A DNA stretch of 27,236 bases from UBA1372 sp964496075 (GCA_964496075.1 CAZBXB010000006.1:1-27236); one strand, 5' to 3'. Shown: positions 7,784-14,852, numbered from the stretch's first letter. Notes: a model not told the origin generated them from the letters alone. Numbers and translations: made by a program.

Positions 7784-8422
7784 ATGGGTCAAAAAGTTAA
7801 TCCAACAGTATTTAGACTGGCCAAAACAAAAGAAGGCCCAACTTGGCTTTCTTCTTGGTATGCTGATGCCAAAAACTATCCTAAGTTAATTTTAGAGGAC
7901 GAAACAATCAGAAAATATATTGAAAACAAATGTTATTTTGCTGGTATTGTCAGCATAAATATCAAAAGATTTAATAAAAGATTAAAAATAGAACTATTAG
8001 TTGCCAGGCCGGGCTTGGTCATCGGTCGAGGCGGTAAAGAGCTAGATGGTATTAAGATTGCCTTAAGTCGTATGATTCCGGACATTACCCAAGCTAAAAA
8101 TATTGATATCCAGGTTGAAGAGTACAAAACACCGGACCTTTCTGCCAAACTTATTGCCGAAAAAATTTCTTACCAACTCAAAAAAAGAATGTCTTACAGG
8201 CGTGTTGTTATTTCTGCTATGGAAAGAGCCATGGCCTCCGGTGCCATAGGTGTTAAAATTGTCCTGTCTGGCCGTATTAATGGCGCTGAAATATCCCGGG
8301 TTGAAAAATTTTCTCAAGGTAAGGTTTCCTTAAGCACAATTAAGGCCAATCTAGATTATTACGAAGCCCCATCCCTGACCCGATCAGGTTATATCGGTAT
8401 AAAAGTTTACGTCAATCTATAA
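7784..8422 (+). CDS. rpsC: 30S ribosomal protein S3 (uS3)
   Basis: The 212-residue product is part of the mRNA entry site helicase of the 30S subunit. It begins with the diagnostic MGQKVNP. The KH domain is visible (RPGLVIGRGGKELDGIK, with the GxxG loop as GRGG), followed by the C-terminal domain ending GYIGIKVYVNL. E. coli S3 has 233 residues; this one lacks the variable C-terminal tail, which is common. The ATG at 7784 is chosen for MGQKVNP; an upstream in-frame TTG at 7754 lies in the AT-rich spacer. The rplP start follows one base after the stop (TAACATG). Confidence 0.97.
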   Translation: MGQKVNPTVFRLAKTKEGPTWLSSWYADAKNYPKLILEDETIRKYIENKCYFAGIVSINIKRFNKRLKIELLVARPGLVIGRGGKELDGIKIALSRMIPDITQAKNIDIQVEEYKTPDLSAKLIAEKISYQLKKRMSYRRVVISAMERAMASGAIGVKIVLSGRINGAEISRVEKFSQGKVSLSTIKANLDYYEAPSLTRSGYIGIKVYVNL

Positions 8423-8423
8423 C

Positions 8424-8831
8424 ATGCTATCTCAACCAAGAAAAGTTAAATTTAGAAAACAATTTAGGGGTAAAATGCGGGGTATGTCTAAGGGCAGTCT
8501 TATTTCCTTTGGAGATTATGGCCTTAAATGTTTAACCTGCAAATGGGTTACTCCCAACCAAATTGAGGCCGGTAGGCGGGCAATAGCTCACAATACCAAG
8601 CGAAAGGCTAAGATATGGATAAGAATTTTTACCGACAAACCTATTACCGAAAAAGGTGCCGGTGCCCCCTTAGGTGCTGGCAAAGGTGATGTCAAAGGCT
8701 ACGTTGCCGTCGTCAAGCCAGGTCGAATCATTTACGAAATATCTGGTATACCCAAAGACATTGCTTATCGAGCCTTAGAAATCGCCGGTTCAAAACTACC
8801 CTTTAAAACTAAAATTATTGAAAGACAATAA
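8424..8831 (+). CDS. rplP: 50S ribosomal protein L16 (uL16)
   Basis: The 135-residue product helps organise the A site and central protuberance. It is recognised by QPRKVKFRKQFRGKMRG at the N-terminus, KIWIRIFTDKPIT near residue 63, and GYVAVVKPGRIIYEI near residue 92. The loop at about 78-88 reads AGAPLGAGKG where E. coli has AVRMGKGKG. The position of E. coli Arg81, a conserved arginine that is hydroxylated there, is therefore a proline here. The gene is tightly packed: one base after rpsC and six bases before rpmC. Confidence 0.97.
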   Translation: MLSQPRKVKFRKQFRGKMRGMSKGSLISFGDYGLKCLTCKWVTPNQIEAGRRAIAHNTKRKAKIWIRIFTDKPITEKGAGAPLGAGKGDVKGYVAVVKPGRIIYEISGIPKDIAYRALEIAGSKLPFKTKIIERQ

Positions 8832-8837
8832 AAAACA

Positions 8838-9047
8838 ATGAAAAAATCTGATAAAATCAAATACCAAAAAATGACGGTTGACCAGCTAGCTAAAGAAATG
8901 CTAATTGTTAAAGCTAATTTGGTTCAACTTAGAATTAAACAAAGCTTGGGTCAAACACAGGATACCTCTCTGTTTAAAAAAAATAGATACAAAATTGCCT
9001 ACTTTACTACCTTAATAAGTCAAAAACAACATGAGCCCAAAAGCTAA
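8838..9047 (+). CDS. rpmC: 50S ribosomal protein L29 (uL29)
   Basis: A small helical protein of 69 residues near the exit tunnel. The family pattern is present as MTVDQLAKEMLIVKANLVQLRIKQSLGQ followed by KNRYKIAYFTTLISQK, matching the two antiparallel helices of L29. Its position between rplP and rpsQ is canonical. The 3' end overlaps the rpsQ start by 17 bases. Confidence 0.93.
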   Translation: MKKSDKIKYQKMTVDQLAKEMLIVKANLVQLRIKQSLGQTQDTSLFKKNRYKIAYFTTLISQKQHEPKS

Positions 9048-9297
9048 AAAAACTAAAATAGTCGGCAAAACATTCGTAGGTACGGTCACCTCAGATAAGA
9101 TGACCTCTACTATCGTTGTCGTCATCACCAGTAAATATCGCCATCCGGTTTACAAAAAAATTGTCACCAAAAAGCATAAAGTATATGCTCAAAATAATTT
9201 GGAAGCACGCCTCGGTGATCAAGTCTTAATTAAAGAAACCAGGCCGATTAGTCGCCTAAAAAGATTTACCACTCTAAAAATTATTAAAAAATCATAA
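9031..9297 (+). CDS. rpsQ: 30S ribosomal protein S17 (uS17)
   Basis: The 88-residue OB-fold protein binds 16S rRNA early in 30S assembly. GTVTSDKMTSTIVVVITSK near residue 17, HPVYKKIVTKKHKVYAQNN near 37 and the KETRPISRLKRFTT segment near 69 are typical. The start lies inside the rpmC coding region (17-base overlap), the largest overlap of the S10 segment. It is the last gene of the S10 set and runs straight into the spc set through a TAACATG junction with rplN. Confidence 0.96.
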   Translation: MSPKAKKTKIVGKTFVGTVTSDKMTSTIVVVITSKYRHPVYKKIVTKKHKVYAQNNLEARLGDQVLIKETRPISRLKRFTTLKIIKKS

Positions 9298-9298
9298 C

Positions 9299-9667
9299 AT
9301 GGTCCAACTTAGAAGTATATTAGTTCCGGCTGACAACACTGGTGCCAAAAGAATGCAAGTCATCCATGTTTATCGCGGTTTTCATCACAAAAAAGGCACT
9401 ATTGGTGATATAGTTTTGGCTGTTGTCAAGATGGCTGTCCCCAATTCTACTGTCAAAAAGAAAGACAAGGTTAGGGTGGTTATCGTCCGGACTCGAAAAG
9501 AAGTCAGAAGAAAGGACGGATCATACATTCGCTTCAGCGACAATGCTGGTGTTATCATTGATGGTCAAAATAATCCACGCGGTACTAGGATATTTGGACC
9601 AATTGCCAGAGAAATCAAACAACTGGGTTTTAACAAAATTTCTTCTATGGCCAAGGAGGTTTATTAA
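9299..9667 (+). CDS. rplN: 50S ribosomal protein L14 (uL14)
   Basis: The 122-residue product has the exact family length and forms part of an intersubunit bridge and the binding site of the silencing factor RsfS. It shows MVQLRSILVPADNTGAKRMQ at the N-terminus, then GDIVLAVVKMAVPNSTVKKKDK, and FDNAG-like RFSDNAGVIID followed by NPRGTRIFGPIAREI. It is first in the spc order but has no promoter of its own: the start is one base after the rpsQ stop. An AGGAGG Shine-Dalgarno for rplX is embedded in its last codons. Confidence 0.98.
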   Translation: MVQLRSILVPADNTGAKRMQVIHVYRGFHHKKGTIGDIVLAVVKMAVPNSTVKKKDKVRVVIVRTRKEVRRKDGSYIRFSDNAGVIIDGQNNPRGTRIFGPIAREIKQLGFNKISSMAKEVY

Positions 9668-9668
9668 C

Positions 9669-10028
9669 ATGAAACTCAAAAAAAACGATACTGTCAAAGT
9701 CATGTTGGGAAAAGACAAGGGTAGAACTAGTCAAATAGTCACCATTTTCCCCAAAAAAGACAAAGCTCTTGTTAAAGGAGTTAATATGTTTAAAAAACAC
9801 ATTAAGGCCTCTCAGGGTAAACCAGGTGGCATTATCGACAGAGAAGTTCCTCTTCATGTTTGCAAGCTGGCTCTTGTCTGTCCATCCTGTAAAAAAACCA
9901 CAAAAGTATCTTATTCTAAGGACGAAAAAACAGGCAAAAAAATAAGGGCCTGTCGTAAATGTGGCCAACCAATTGATAAAGCAGTTAAACTTAAAAAATC
10001 GACCAAAACAGTTAAAAAAACTAAATAA
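9669..10028 (+). CDS. rplX: 50S ribosomal protein L24 (uL24) with C-terminal zinc ribbon
   Basis: The 119-residue product initiates 50S assembly. The KOW motif is at residues 1-30 (KKNDTVKVMLGKDKGRTSQI), followed by GVNMFKKHIKASQGKPGGIIDRE. The C-terminal part contains CPSC at 71-74 and CRKC at 95-98, a probable zinc ribbon seen in a subset of bacterial L24 proteins, then a lysine-rich tail. The ATG at 9669 is preceded by a strong AAGGAGG at 9653-9659, nine bases upstream and inside rplN. This is one of the few strong Shine-Dalgarno sites in the operon. Longer in-frame starts upstream lie inside rplN and are rejected. Confidence 0.96.
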   Translation: MKLKKNDTVKVMLGKDKGRTSQIVTIFPKKDKALVKGVNMFKKHIKASQGKPGGIIDREVPLHVCKLALVCPSCKKTTKVSYSKDEKTGKKIRACRKCGQPIDKAVKLKKSTKTVKKTK

Positions 10029-10030
10029 AC

Positions 10031-10564
10031 ATGTTAAGTCAACAATTTAAACAAACCATCAAAAAACAACTCTGGCTTCAAATGGGTAAGCCAAATATTA
10101 ACACGGTTCCCGTACTCAAAAAAGTTGTCATTAATTGTCGCATCCCGGATGCCGGCACTAATAAGGATTCATTGGAAGTAGCCACCAAAGAAATTAGCGC
10201 TATTACAGGCCAAAAGGCGACAGTCGCTCTAGCCAAAAAGTCCGAAGCTAACTTTAAAATCAGAAAAGGTGACCCTTTGGCTCTTAAGGTTACTTTAAGA
10301 GGTACTAATATGTACGATTTTATTGAAAAACTCTTTAACATTGTTTTACCTCGTTTAAGAGATTTTAAAGGCCTTAAAACCAGCTCTTTTGATGGATCTG
10401 GTAACTACAATATGACCATCAGAGATCAAACATACTTTCCCGAAATTGACCTTAACAAAATTAGTCAAATCAGGACAATCCAGATTACTCTGGTGACTTC
10501 TACCTCTTCTCAAGATAGGGCAAAAATGTTATTATCCGCTCTAGGATTACCCTTTGAAAAATAA
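10031..10564 (+). CDS. rplE: 50S ribosomal protein L5 (uL5)
   Basis: The 177-residue product binds 5S rRNA and contacts the P-site tRNA. Characteristic pieces are NINTVPVLKKVVINCRI near residue 19, the segment GQKATVALAKKSEANFKIRKGDPLALKVTLRG, and NMTIRDQTYFPEIDLNKI near 128. Length matches the family (about 179). It starts two bases after rplX and is followed by rpsN after two bases. Confidence 0.97.
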   Translation: MLSQQFKQTIKKQLWLQMGKPNINTVPVLKKVVINCRIPDAGTNKDSLEVATKEISAITGQKATVALAKKSEANFKIRKGDPLALKVTLRGTNMYDFIEKLFNIVLPRLRDFKGLKTSSFDGSGNYNMTIRDQTYFPEIDLNKISQIRTIQITLVTSTSSQDRAKMLLSALGLPFEK

Positions 10565-10566
10565 CC

Positions 10567-10752
10567 ATGGCCGATAAATCAAAAATAGCCAAAGCTAAAA
10601 GAAAACCAAAATTCAGTAGTCAAAAAGTTAACCGTTGCGCTGTCTGCGGTCGTCCTCGTGCTTTTATAAGATTTTTCGGTCTGTGTAGATTTTGTTTTAG
10701 AGAAAGAGCCGTTAAAGGTTTATTGCCTGGAGTTAGAAAATCCAGCTGGTAA
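10567..10752 (+). CDS. rpsN: 30S ribosomal protein S14, zinc-binding type (uS14)
   Basis: This 61-residue protein is the short, zinc-binding (C+) form of S14, as in Thermus and many Gram-positives, in contrast to the 101-residue zinc-free E. coli form. Cysteines 24 and 27 (CAVC) and 40 and 43 (CRFC) make the zinc site, and the C-terminus VKGLLPGVRKSSW is near identical to the family consensus. It sits in the canonical place between rplE and rpsH and is joined to rpsH by a TAATATG junction. Confidence 0.98.
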   Translation: MADKSKIAKAKRKPKFSSQKVNRCAVCGRPRAFIRFFGLCRFCFRERAVKGLLPGVRKSSW

Positions 10753-10753
10753 T

Positions 10754-11143
10754 ATGCACTATCCATCACTTGATCTTCTAGTCAGAATAAAAAATGCTTA
10801 TCAAGCAGGCAAGAAGCAAGTCACTGCACCTGCTTCAAACTTTATAATTGCTTTAGCCGACCTTATTAAGGCCAATAATTTTATTAAAGACTATACTGTC
10901 ACCGAAGATGACGGTAAAAAGCAAATTAACCTTAATCTCATCTATAACAACAACATCCCTGTTATGTCAGGTTTAAAGATTTATTCCAAACCGGGCAGAA
11001 GAATTTATTGTCATTCACAAAATATCCCTTGGGGCAACAGACCCGAGGCTCTAATTATAATTTCAACCAGCGGTGGCTTGAAGAATCAAAGACAAGCCCA
11101 AAAGGCTGGTCAAGGTGGCGAGTTGATTGCCCAAATCTGGTAA
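10754..11143 (+). CDS. rpsH: 30S ribosomal protein S8 (uS8)
   Basis: The 129-residue product binds helix 21 of 16S rRNA and in E. coli also represses the spc operon. It shows LDLLVRIKNAYQAGKKQV near the N-terminus, LIYNNNIPVMSGLKIYSKPGRRIY in the middle, and IIISTSGGLKNQRQAQKAGQ near the end. The C-terminal signature is more divergent than usual: the family has STSxGIMTDREARKKGVGGEV. The Ser-Thr-Ser loop is kept. Its start is one base after the rpsN stop and its stop one base before rplF. Confidence 0.96.
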   Translation: MHYPSLDLLVRIKNAYQAGKKQVTAPASNFIIALADLIKANNFIKDYTVTEDDGKKQINLNLIYNNNIPVMSGLKIYSKPGRRIYCHSQNIPWGNRPEALIIISTSGGLKNQRQAQKAGQGGELIAQIW

Positions 11144-11144
11144 C

Positions 11145-11690
11145 ATGTCAAAAATCGGCAAACTTCCCATCACTATTCCTTCAGCTATGACTGTCAGTCT
11201 TTCCGGTAGACAGCTTACTGTTTCAAATTCTCAAGATCAACTTCAATTAACTATTCCTTCTCAAATAGAGCTTGATATTAAGGATAATGTCATTACTGTT
11301 ACCAGACTATCAGAAGCAAAAAAGGTCAAGTCAAACCATGGTACCATTAGAGCTCTTATTCAAAACATGATTACCGGGTTGCAAACTCCTTGGCAAAAAA
11401 ATCTTGAGATTCTTGGAACTGGTTATAAAGCTGCTGTCTCTGATCAAAAAATATCTCTGACCGTTGGTTTTATTAAGCCTGTTGATATTATCATCCCTCA
11501 GGGTATTACTGTCACCGTCGATGCTGATACAAAAATAAACATTACCGGTATTGATAAAGCCAAAGTTGGTCAACTGGCCAGTAATATTCGAAAAGTCAGA
11601 CCTCCCGAGCCATACAAAGGCAAAGGCATCAGGTACAAAGATGAGTTTATTAAATTAAAGCCGGGTAAAACTGCCAAAACAGAAGCCTAA
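11145..11690 (+). CDS. rplF: 50S ribosomal protein L6 (uL6)
   Basis: The 181-residue two-domain product binds near the GTPase centre of the 50S subunit. The N-terminus MSKIGKLPITIPSAMTVSL, the motif NHGTIRALIQNMITG near residue 65, and the C-terminal signature KVGQLASNIRKVRPPEPYKG plus KGIRYKDE are typical. The ATG at 11145 follows the rpsH stop by one base (TAACATG) and gives the conserved start; an upstream in-frame TTG inside rpsH is rejected. Length agrees with the family (about 177-180). Confidence 0.97.
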   Translation: MSKIGKLPITIPSAMTVSLSGRQLTVSNSQDQLQLTIPSQIELDIKDNVITVTRLSEAKKVKSNHGTIRALIQNMITGLQTPWQKNLEILGTGYKAAVSDQKISLTVGFIKPVDIIIPQGITVTVDADTKINITGIDKAKVGQLASNIRKVRPPEPYKGKGIRYKDEFIKLKPGKTAKTEA

Positions 11691-11695
11691 ATTAC

Positions 11696-12040
11696 ATGAA
11701 AAACATACCAATTAAACTAAAAAGAAAAATGCGAGTTAGACAGAAGCTAAAAAGGATCTCTCCCGGCCTTCCCAGACTGGCTTTTTACAAATCAAATCAA
11801 CATATTTTTGCTCAAATCATTGATTCAAAGACGGGTAATGTTAAGGCCGCTTATCACTCATCTATGTTAAAAAAGAAACTACCCAAACAAGAAATATCTG
11901 CACTTGTTGGTACTAAAATAGCCAAACTTAGTCTAAAAAAGAATATCACCAAGGTCAAATTTGATCGAGGTGGTCATATTTATCATGGTTGTGTTAAATC
12001 ATTTGCCGAGGCTGCCAGAGCAGCTGGCCTAAATTTCTAA
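11696..12040 (+). CDS. rplR: 50S ribosomal protein L18 (uL18)
   Basis: The 114-residue product binds 5S rRNA with L5. Typical features are MRVRQKLKRISPGLPRLAFYKSNQHIFAQIID near residues 12-43 and the C-terminus FDRGGHIYHGCVKSFAEAAR-AAGLNF. Length fits (about 117). It starts five bases after rplF without an evident Shine-Dalgarno and ends one base before rpsE (TAATATG). Confidence 0.97.
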   Translation: MKNIPIKLKRKMRVRQKLKRISPGLPRLAFYKSNQHIFAQIIDSKTGNVKAAYHSSMLKKKLPKQEISALVGTKIAKLSLKKNITKVKFDRGGHIYHGCVKSFAEAARAAGLNF

Positions 12041-12041
12041 T

Positions 12042-12503
12042 ATGGCACCATATAATCAAAATCGAAACACACCGGAAAAAAAATACGACGACAAGGTTGT
12101 CGAAATTAAAAGAGTCTCCAAAAAGACCAAAGGTGGCAATCAGATTTCTTTTACTGCTTTAGTTGTCTCCGGTGACAAGAAAAGCAAAGTCGGTGTTGGC
12201 CTTGGTAAAGCCAAAAATGTAGCTGATGCTATCAAGAAGGCAGTCCAAAAGGCTCAAAAAAAGATGATCGTTGTCCCTATTGTCAACGGTACTATTCCTC
12301 ACATGATCAAAACCAAATTCAAAGCCGGCATAGTTCTCATCAGGCCGGGTAAAAAAGGTAGTGGTGTTATTGCCGGTGGCCCGGTTCGAATTGTCGTCGA
12401 AGCTGCAGGCATCCAGGATATTGCATCAAAAATTATTGGTTCCAAAAATAAATCAATCAACGTTTGGACAACCCTCAAGGCTCTTTCTTTGTTAAAAAAA
12501 TAA
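12042..12503 (+). CDS. rpsE: 30S ribosomal protein S5 (uS5)
   Basis: The 153-residue product is involved in decoding fidelity and mRNA unwinding. Visible motifs are VVEIKRVSKKTKGGNQISF near residue 20 (the N-terminal RNA-binding domain), GVGLGKAKNVADAIKKAV near 51, and GGPVRIVVEAAGIQDI near 110. It is a little shorter than the E. coli protein (166), mainly at the ends. In most bacteria rpmD (L30) follows. Here rplO starts one base after the stop, so rpmD is absent from this locus, a trait reported for the whole CPR. Confidence 0.97.
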   Translation: MAPYNQNRNTPEKKYDDKVVEIKRVSKKTKGGNQISFTALVVSGDKKSKVGVGLGKAKNVADAIKKAVQKAQKKMIVVPIVNGTIPHMIKTKFKAGIVLIRPGKKGSGVIAGGPVRIVVEAAGIQDIASKIIGSKNKSINVWTTLKALSLLKK

Positions 12504-12504
12504 T

Positions 12505-12966
12505 ATGAACACCTTATCTAATTTAAAAAAGAACGTCACAAAATCAAAAAAACGTATCGGTCGTGGCTATGGTAGTGGTGTTGGTGGCCACACTACTAAT
12601 CGAGGTAACAAAGGTCAAAAGGCTAGATACAAAATACCCCTAACTATGGACGGTAGCAAGATTAAAAAATCATGGTTAAAAAGACTACCCTTCTTAAGGG
12701 GAAAAGGTCGAAACAATCCTTTTGGTGATGCTACCATTCTTTTTCGATTATCCCAAATTGACAAATATTTCAAAGATGGTGATACAGTTTCTATCAAAAC
12801 ATTATCAAAAGCCACCAAAGTATCTCCAAAGCAACTAAAAAACTGCCAAATAAAGATACTTTCAAGCCAAATCGAGCTAACAAAAAAACTAATTATAGAC
12901 AACACCATAAAATCATCACAAACAGTCAAGCATAAAATATTAAAAGCGGGTGGTAAGATTATTTAA
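12505..12966 (+). CDS. rplO: 50S ribosomal protein L15 (uL15)
   Basis: The 153-residue late-assembly protein is recognised by its N-terminal glycine-rich region: KRIGRGYGSGVGGHTTNRG followed by NKGQKARYK at about residues 17-45. RLPFLRGKGRNNPF follows near 72. The C-terminal half is divergent but ends with a typical short lysine- and glycine-containing tail. The stop codon overlaps the secY ATG (TAATG). Confidence 0.96.
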   Translation: MNTLSNLKKNVTKSKKRIGRGYGSGVGGHTTNRGNKGQKARYKIPLTMDGSKIKKSWLKRLPFLRGKGRNNPFGDATILFRLSQIDKYFKDGDTVSIKTLSKATKVSPKQLKNCQIKILSSQIELTKKLIIDNTIKSSQTVKHKILKAGGKII

Positions 12967-14216
12967 TGTTTAAAATCTTTTCGATTAAAAACTTAAGAAC
13001 TAGACTTCTTTATACTCTGGCTATTCTCGTATTCTTCAGATTTCTGGCTCACATCCCTGTTCCCGGCGTCAACAATCAACTTTTATCTCTGTTTTTCCAA
13101 CAAAGTCAACTATTGTCCCTGCTCGACATGTTTTCTGGTGGTACTTTAGCTAATTTTTCTATCATCGCTCTTGGTCTAAACCCTTATATTAATGCTTCGG
13201 TTTTGTTTCAACTCTTAAGTTTTGTTAGTCCAAAAATCGAGGAGTTATCCAAAGAAGGCGAGTATGGCCGGGCCAAACTGGCTCAGTACACCAAAATTGC
13301 CACCATTCCTTTATCTTTAATTCAATCTTTTGCTGTCTATGCCTTGCTTCAGTCTCAGGGTCTCATTGGCAAACTTGATCCCATTACTCTTATCACTTTT
13401 GTTGTCTGTCTTATTACCGGTACATTGGTTATGATTTTTTTAGGTCAGCTTATTGATGAATATGGCTTAGGCAACGGTACTTCTACCATCATTTTTGCCG
13501 GTATTATTTCCCGTCTACCGGTTTCTGCCCTAAAAACTTTTCAAAACACCGATCTTGCCAACACTGGTAGCCTATTCTCTTTACTAGTCTTTGCTCTTTT
13601 AGCCTTAGTTATGATCTTTTTTATAGTTCTTATCGAGGAGGCTGTCTTAAAAGTCCCCATCCACTACGCCAAAAGGGGACAGCAAACCTTTATGCCTATC
13701 AAGATTGACACTACTGGTGTTATGCCCATCATTTTCGCCGTTTCTCTTGCTTCCGCCCCTTCCATGATCGCCCAGTTCCTAACTAAAGTTCAAAATCCGG
13801 TTATTCAACAAGTTTCTCAATTTATTTTATTATATTTAGCCCCCTCATCTATTGTTTATATCATCTTTTATTTCCTAATGGTTTTCATTTTTACTTTTTT
13901 CTACTCTTCGGTTGTCTTTAAGCCGGAAGATATTGCTGACAACCTCAGAAAGTCAGGCGCTTTTATTCCCGGCATCAGACCGGGCTTATCTACTCAAAAA
14001 CGCTTATCTTTTCTTATCAATCGAGTTGTTTTTGTTGGCGCTTTCTTTCTTGGTCTTGTCGCCGTCTTACCTTCCATTGTTCAAAACTTTACCGGTATAT
14101 CAACTCTTACCATCGGTGGTACTAGTGTACTAATTGTCATTTCCGTTATAATAGAATTAAGCAGAAAAGTCGAAAACGCTATTCAAATGTACAACTACGA
14201 TGAGTTCGCTTTCTAA
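12966..14216 (+). CDS. secY: Preprotein translocase subunit SecY
   Basis: SecY is the protein-conducting channel of the general secretion pathway in the cytoplasmic membrane. The 416 residues contain about ten hydrophobic segments. Signature elements are FFRFLAHIPVPGVN (about residues 22-36), the plug region DMFSGGTLANFSIIALGLNPYI (about 54-76), HYAKRGQQTFMPIKIDTTGVMPIIFA (about 234-259), and ADNLRKSGAFIPGIRPG (about 324-340) in the cytoplasmic loop. The protein is somewhat shorter than in E. coli (443). The first base of its ATG is the last base of the rplO stop. adk starts one base after its stop. SecE and SecG are not in the window. Confidence 0.98.
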   Translation: MFKIFSIKNLRTRLLYTLAILVFFRFLAHIPVPGVNNQLLSLFFQQSQLLSLLDMFSGGTLANFSIIALGLNPYINASVLFQLLSFVSPKIEELSKEGEYGRAKLAQYTKIATIPLSLIQSFAVYALLQSQGLIGKLDPITLITFVVCLITGTLVMIFLGQLIDEYGLGNGTSTIIFAGIISRLPVSALKTFQNTDLANTGSLFSLLVFALLALVMIFFIVLIEEAVLKVPIHYAKRGQQTFMPIKIDTTGVMPIIFAVSLASAPSMIAQFLTKVQNPVIQQVSQFILLYLAPSSIVYIIFYFLMVFIFTFFYSSVVFKPEDIADNLRKSGAFIPGIRPGLSTQKRLSFLINRVVFVGAFFLGLVAVLPSIVQNFTGISTLTIGGTSVLIVISVIIELSRKVENAIQMYNYDEFAF

Positions 14217-14217
14217 T

Positions 14218-14469
14218 ATGAGTTTAAATTTATTTATCATCGGTCCTTCCGGTTGTGGCAAAAGCACTCAGGCTAAATTAATCGCCNNNNNNNNNNNNNN
14301 NNNNNNNNNNNNNNNNNNNNNNNNNNNNNNNNNNNNNNNNNNNNNNNNNNNNNNNNNNNNNNNNNNNNNNNNNNNNNNNNNNNNNNAAGTTGATGGCAAT
14401 AGGCCAATTCAACCAATTTTTGATGATATTTGTTTAAAAATTAATAATTTATCAAAAAAAGGAAAATAA
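14218..14469 (+). CDS. adk: Adenylate kinase, interrupted by an assembly gap
   Basis: Only the two ends of this gene are visible. The N-terminus MSLNLFIIGPSGCGKSTQAK has a P-loop GPSGCGKST at about residues 9-17, which would bind ATP. The C-terminus VDGNRPIQPIFDDICLKI matches the usual end of adenylate kinases. Between them lie exactly 100 N bases, a conventional placeholder. A normal adenylate kinase has about 180-215 residues and about 50 are visible here, so roughly 130-165 codons are missing and the true gap is probably several hundred bases. The frame continuity across the N run is coincidental. The position after secY is canonical for adk. The methionine aminopeptidase gene map, often next, is not visible. 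Confidence 0.85.
   Translation: MSLNLFIIGPSGCGKSTQAKLIAXXXXXXXXXXXXXXXXXXXXXXXXXXXXXXXXXXVDGNRPIQPIFDDICLKINNLSKKGK
14287..14386. other. Assembly gap of 100 N
   Basis: A run of exactly 100 undetermined bases inside adk. The round number indicates a scaffold join of unknown size. All coordinates downstream are therefore relative, and one or more features could be hidden in it, although the flanks look like the two ends of a single gene. Confidence 0.99.
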
Positions 14470-14475
14470 TAATCT

Positions 14476-14685
14476 ATGGCAAAAGATGATAATACCGTCA
14501 GCGGTACCGTTACAGAAGTGTTACCTAACACTCTTTTTAGAGTAGAGCTAGAAACAGGCCAGCTAATCATCGCTTATTTGGCTGGTAAGCTCAGGCTTCA
14601 TCATATCAGAATCATCACCGGTGATGTTGTCTCTGTAGTTCTTAGTCCTGATGGTCAAAAAGGCCGTATTGTTTACCGAAATTAA
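14476..14685 (+). CDS. infA: Translation initiation factor IF-1
   Basis: The 69-residue OB-fold protein binds the 30S A site during initiation. The sequence runs VSGTVTEVLPNTLFRVELETG, then YLAGKLRLHHIRIITGDVVSVVLSPD and GRIVYRN. This follows the family closely (typical length 72). It begins six bases after adk. A 53-base space with a promoter separates it from rpmJ. Confidence 0.98.
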   Translation: MAKDDNTVSGTVTEVLPNTLFRVELETGQLIIAYLAGKLRLHHIRIITGDVVSVVLSPDGQKGRIVYRN

Positions 14686-14699
14686 CTATTTTCTAATCT

Positions 14700-14728
14700 T
14701 TGATATTGCCAATCTTTTAGGGTACAAT
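14700..14728 (+). promoter_or_regulatory. Predicted promoter for rpmJ and the alpha-operon genes
   Basis: TTGATA at 14700-14705 and TACAAT at 14723-14728 are separated by 17 bases, each matching the sigma-70 consensus in five of six positions. Only ten bases lie between the -10 and the rpmJ ATG, so the transcript would begin within about four bases of the start codon (nearly leaderless). It could supply rpmJ-rpsM-rpsK-rpsD-rpoA-rplQ-rplM-rpsI-uppP independently of the upstream promoter. Confidence 0.6.
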
Positions 14729-14738
14729 ATTCAAGTCT

Positions 14739-14852
14739 ATGAAGGTTAAATCAAGCGTCAAGCGTCGATGTCCAAAATGTAAAGTCGTCAAAAGGCGAGG
14801 CGTTGTGCGTATTATATGTTCAACCAAAAGACACAACCAGAGACAAGGCTAA
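14739..14852 (+). CDS. rpmJ: 50S ribosomal protein L36, zinc-binding type (bL36)
   Basis: A 37-residue protein read from the ATG at 14739: MKVKSSVKRRCPKCKVVKRR then GVVRIICSTKRHNQRQG. Cys11, Cys14, Cys27 and His32 make the zinc site of the C+ form of L36, and length and position between infA and rpsM are canonical. The TAA stop overlaps the rpsM ATG (TAATG). There is no Shine-Dalgarno; the preceding promoter leaves almost no 5' leader. Confidence 0.96.
   Translation: MKVKSSVKRRCPKCKVVKRRGVVRIICSTKRHNQRQG

Noticed and set aside
14200..14220. adk starting at the ATG at 14200
   Set aside because: That start lies in secY; the ATG at 14218 follows the secY stop by one base like other junctions here and gives the normal N-terminus before the P-loop.
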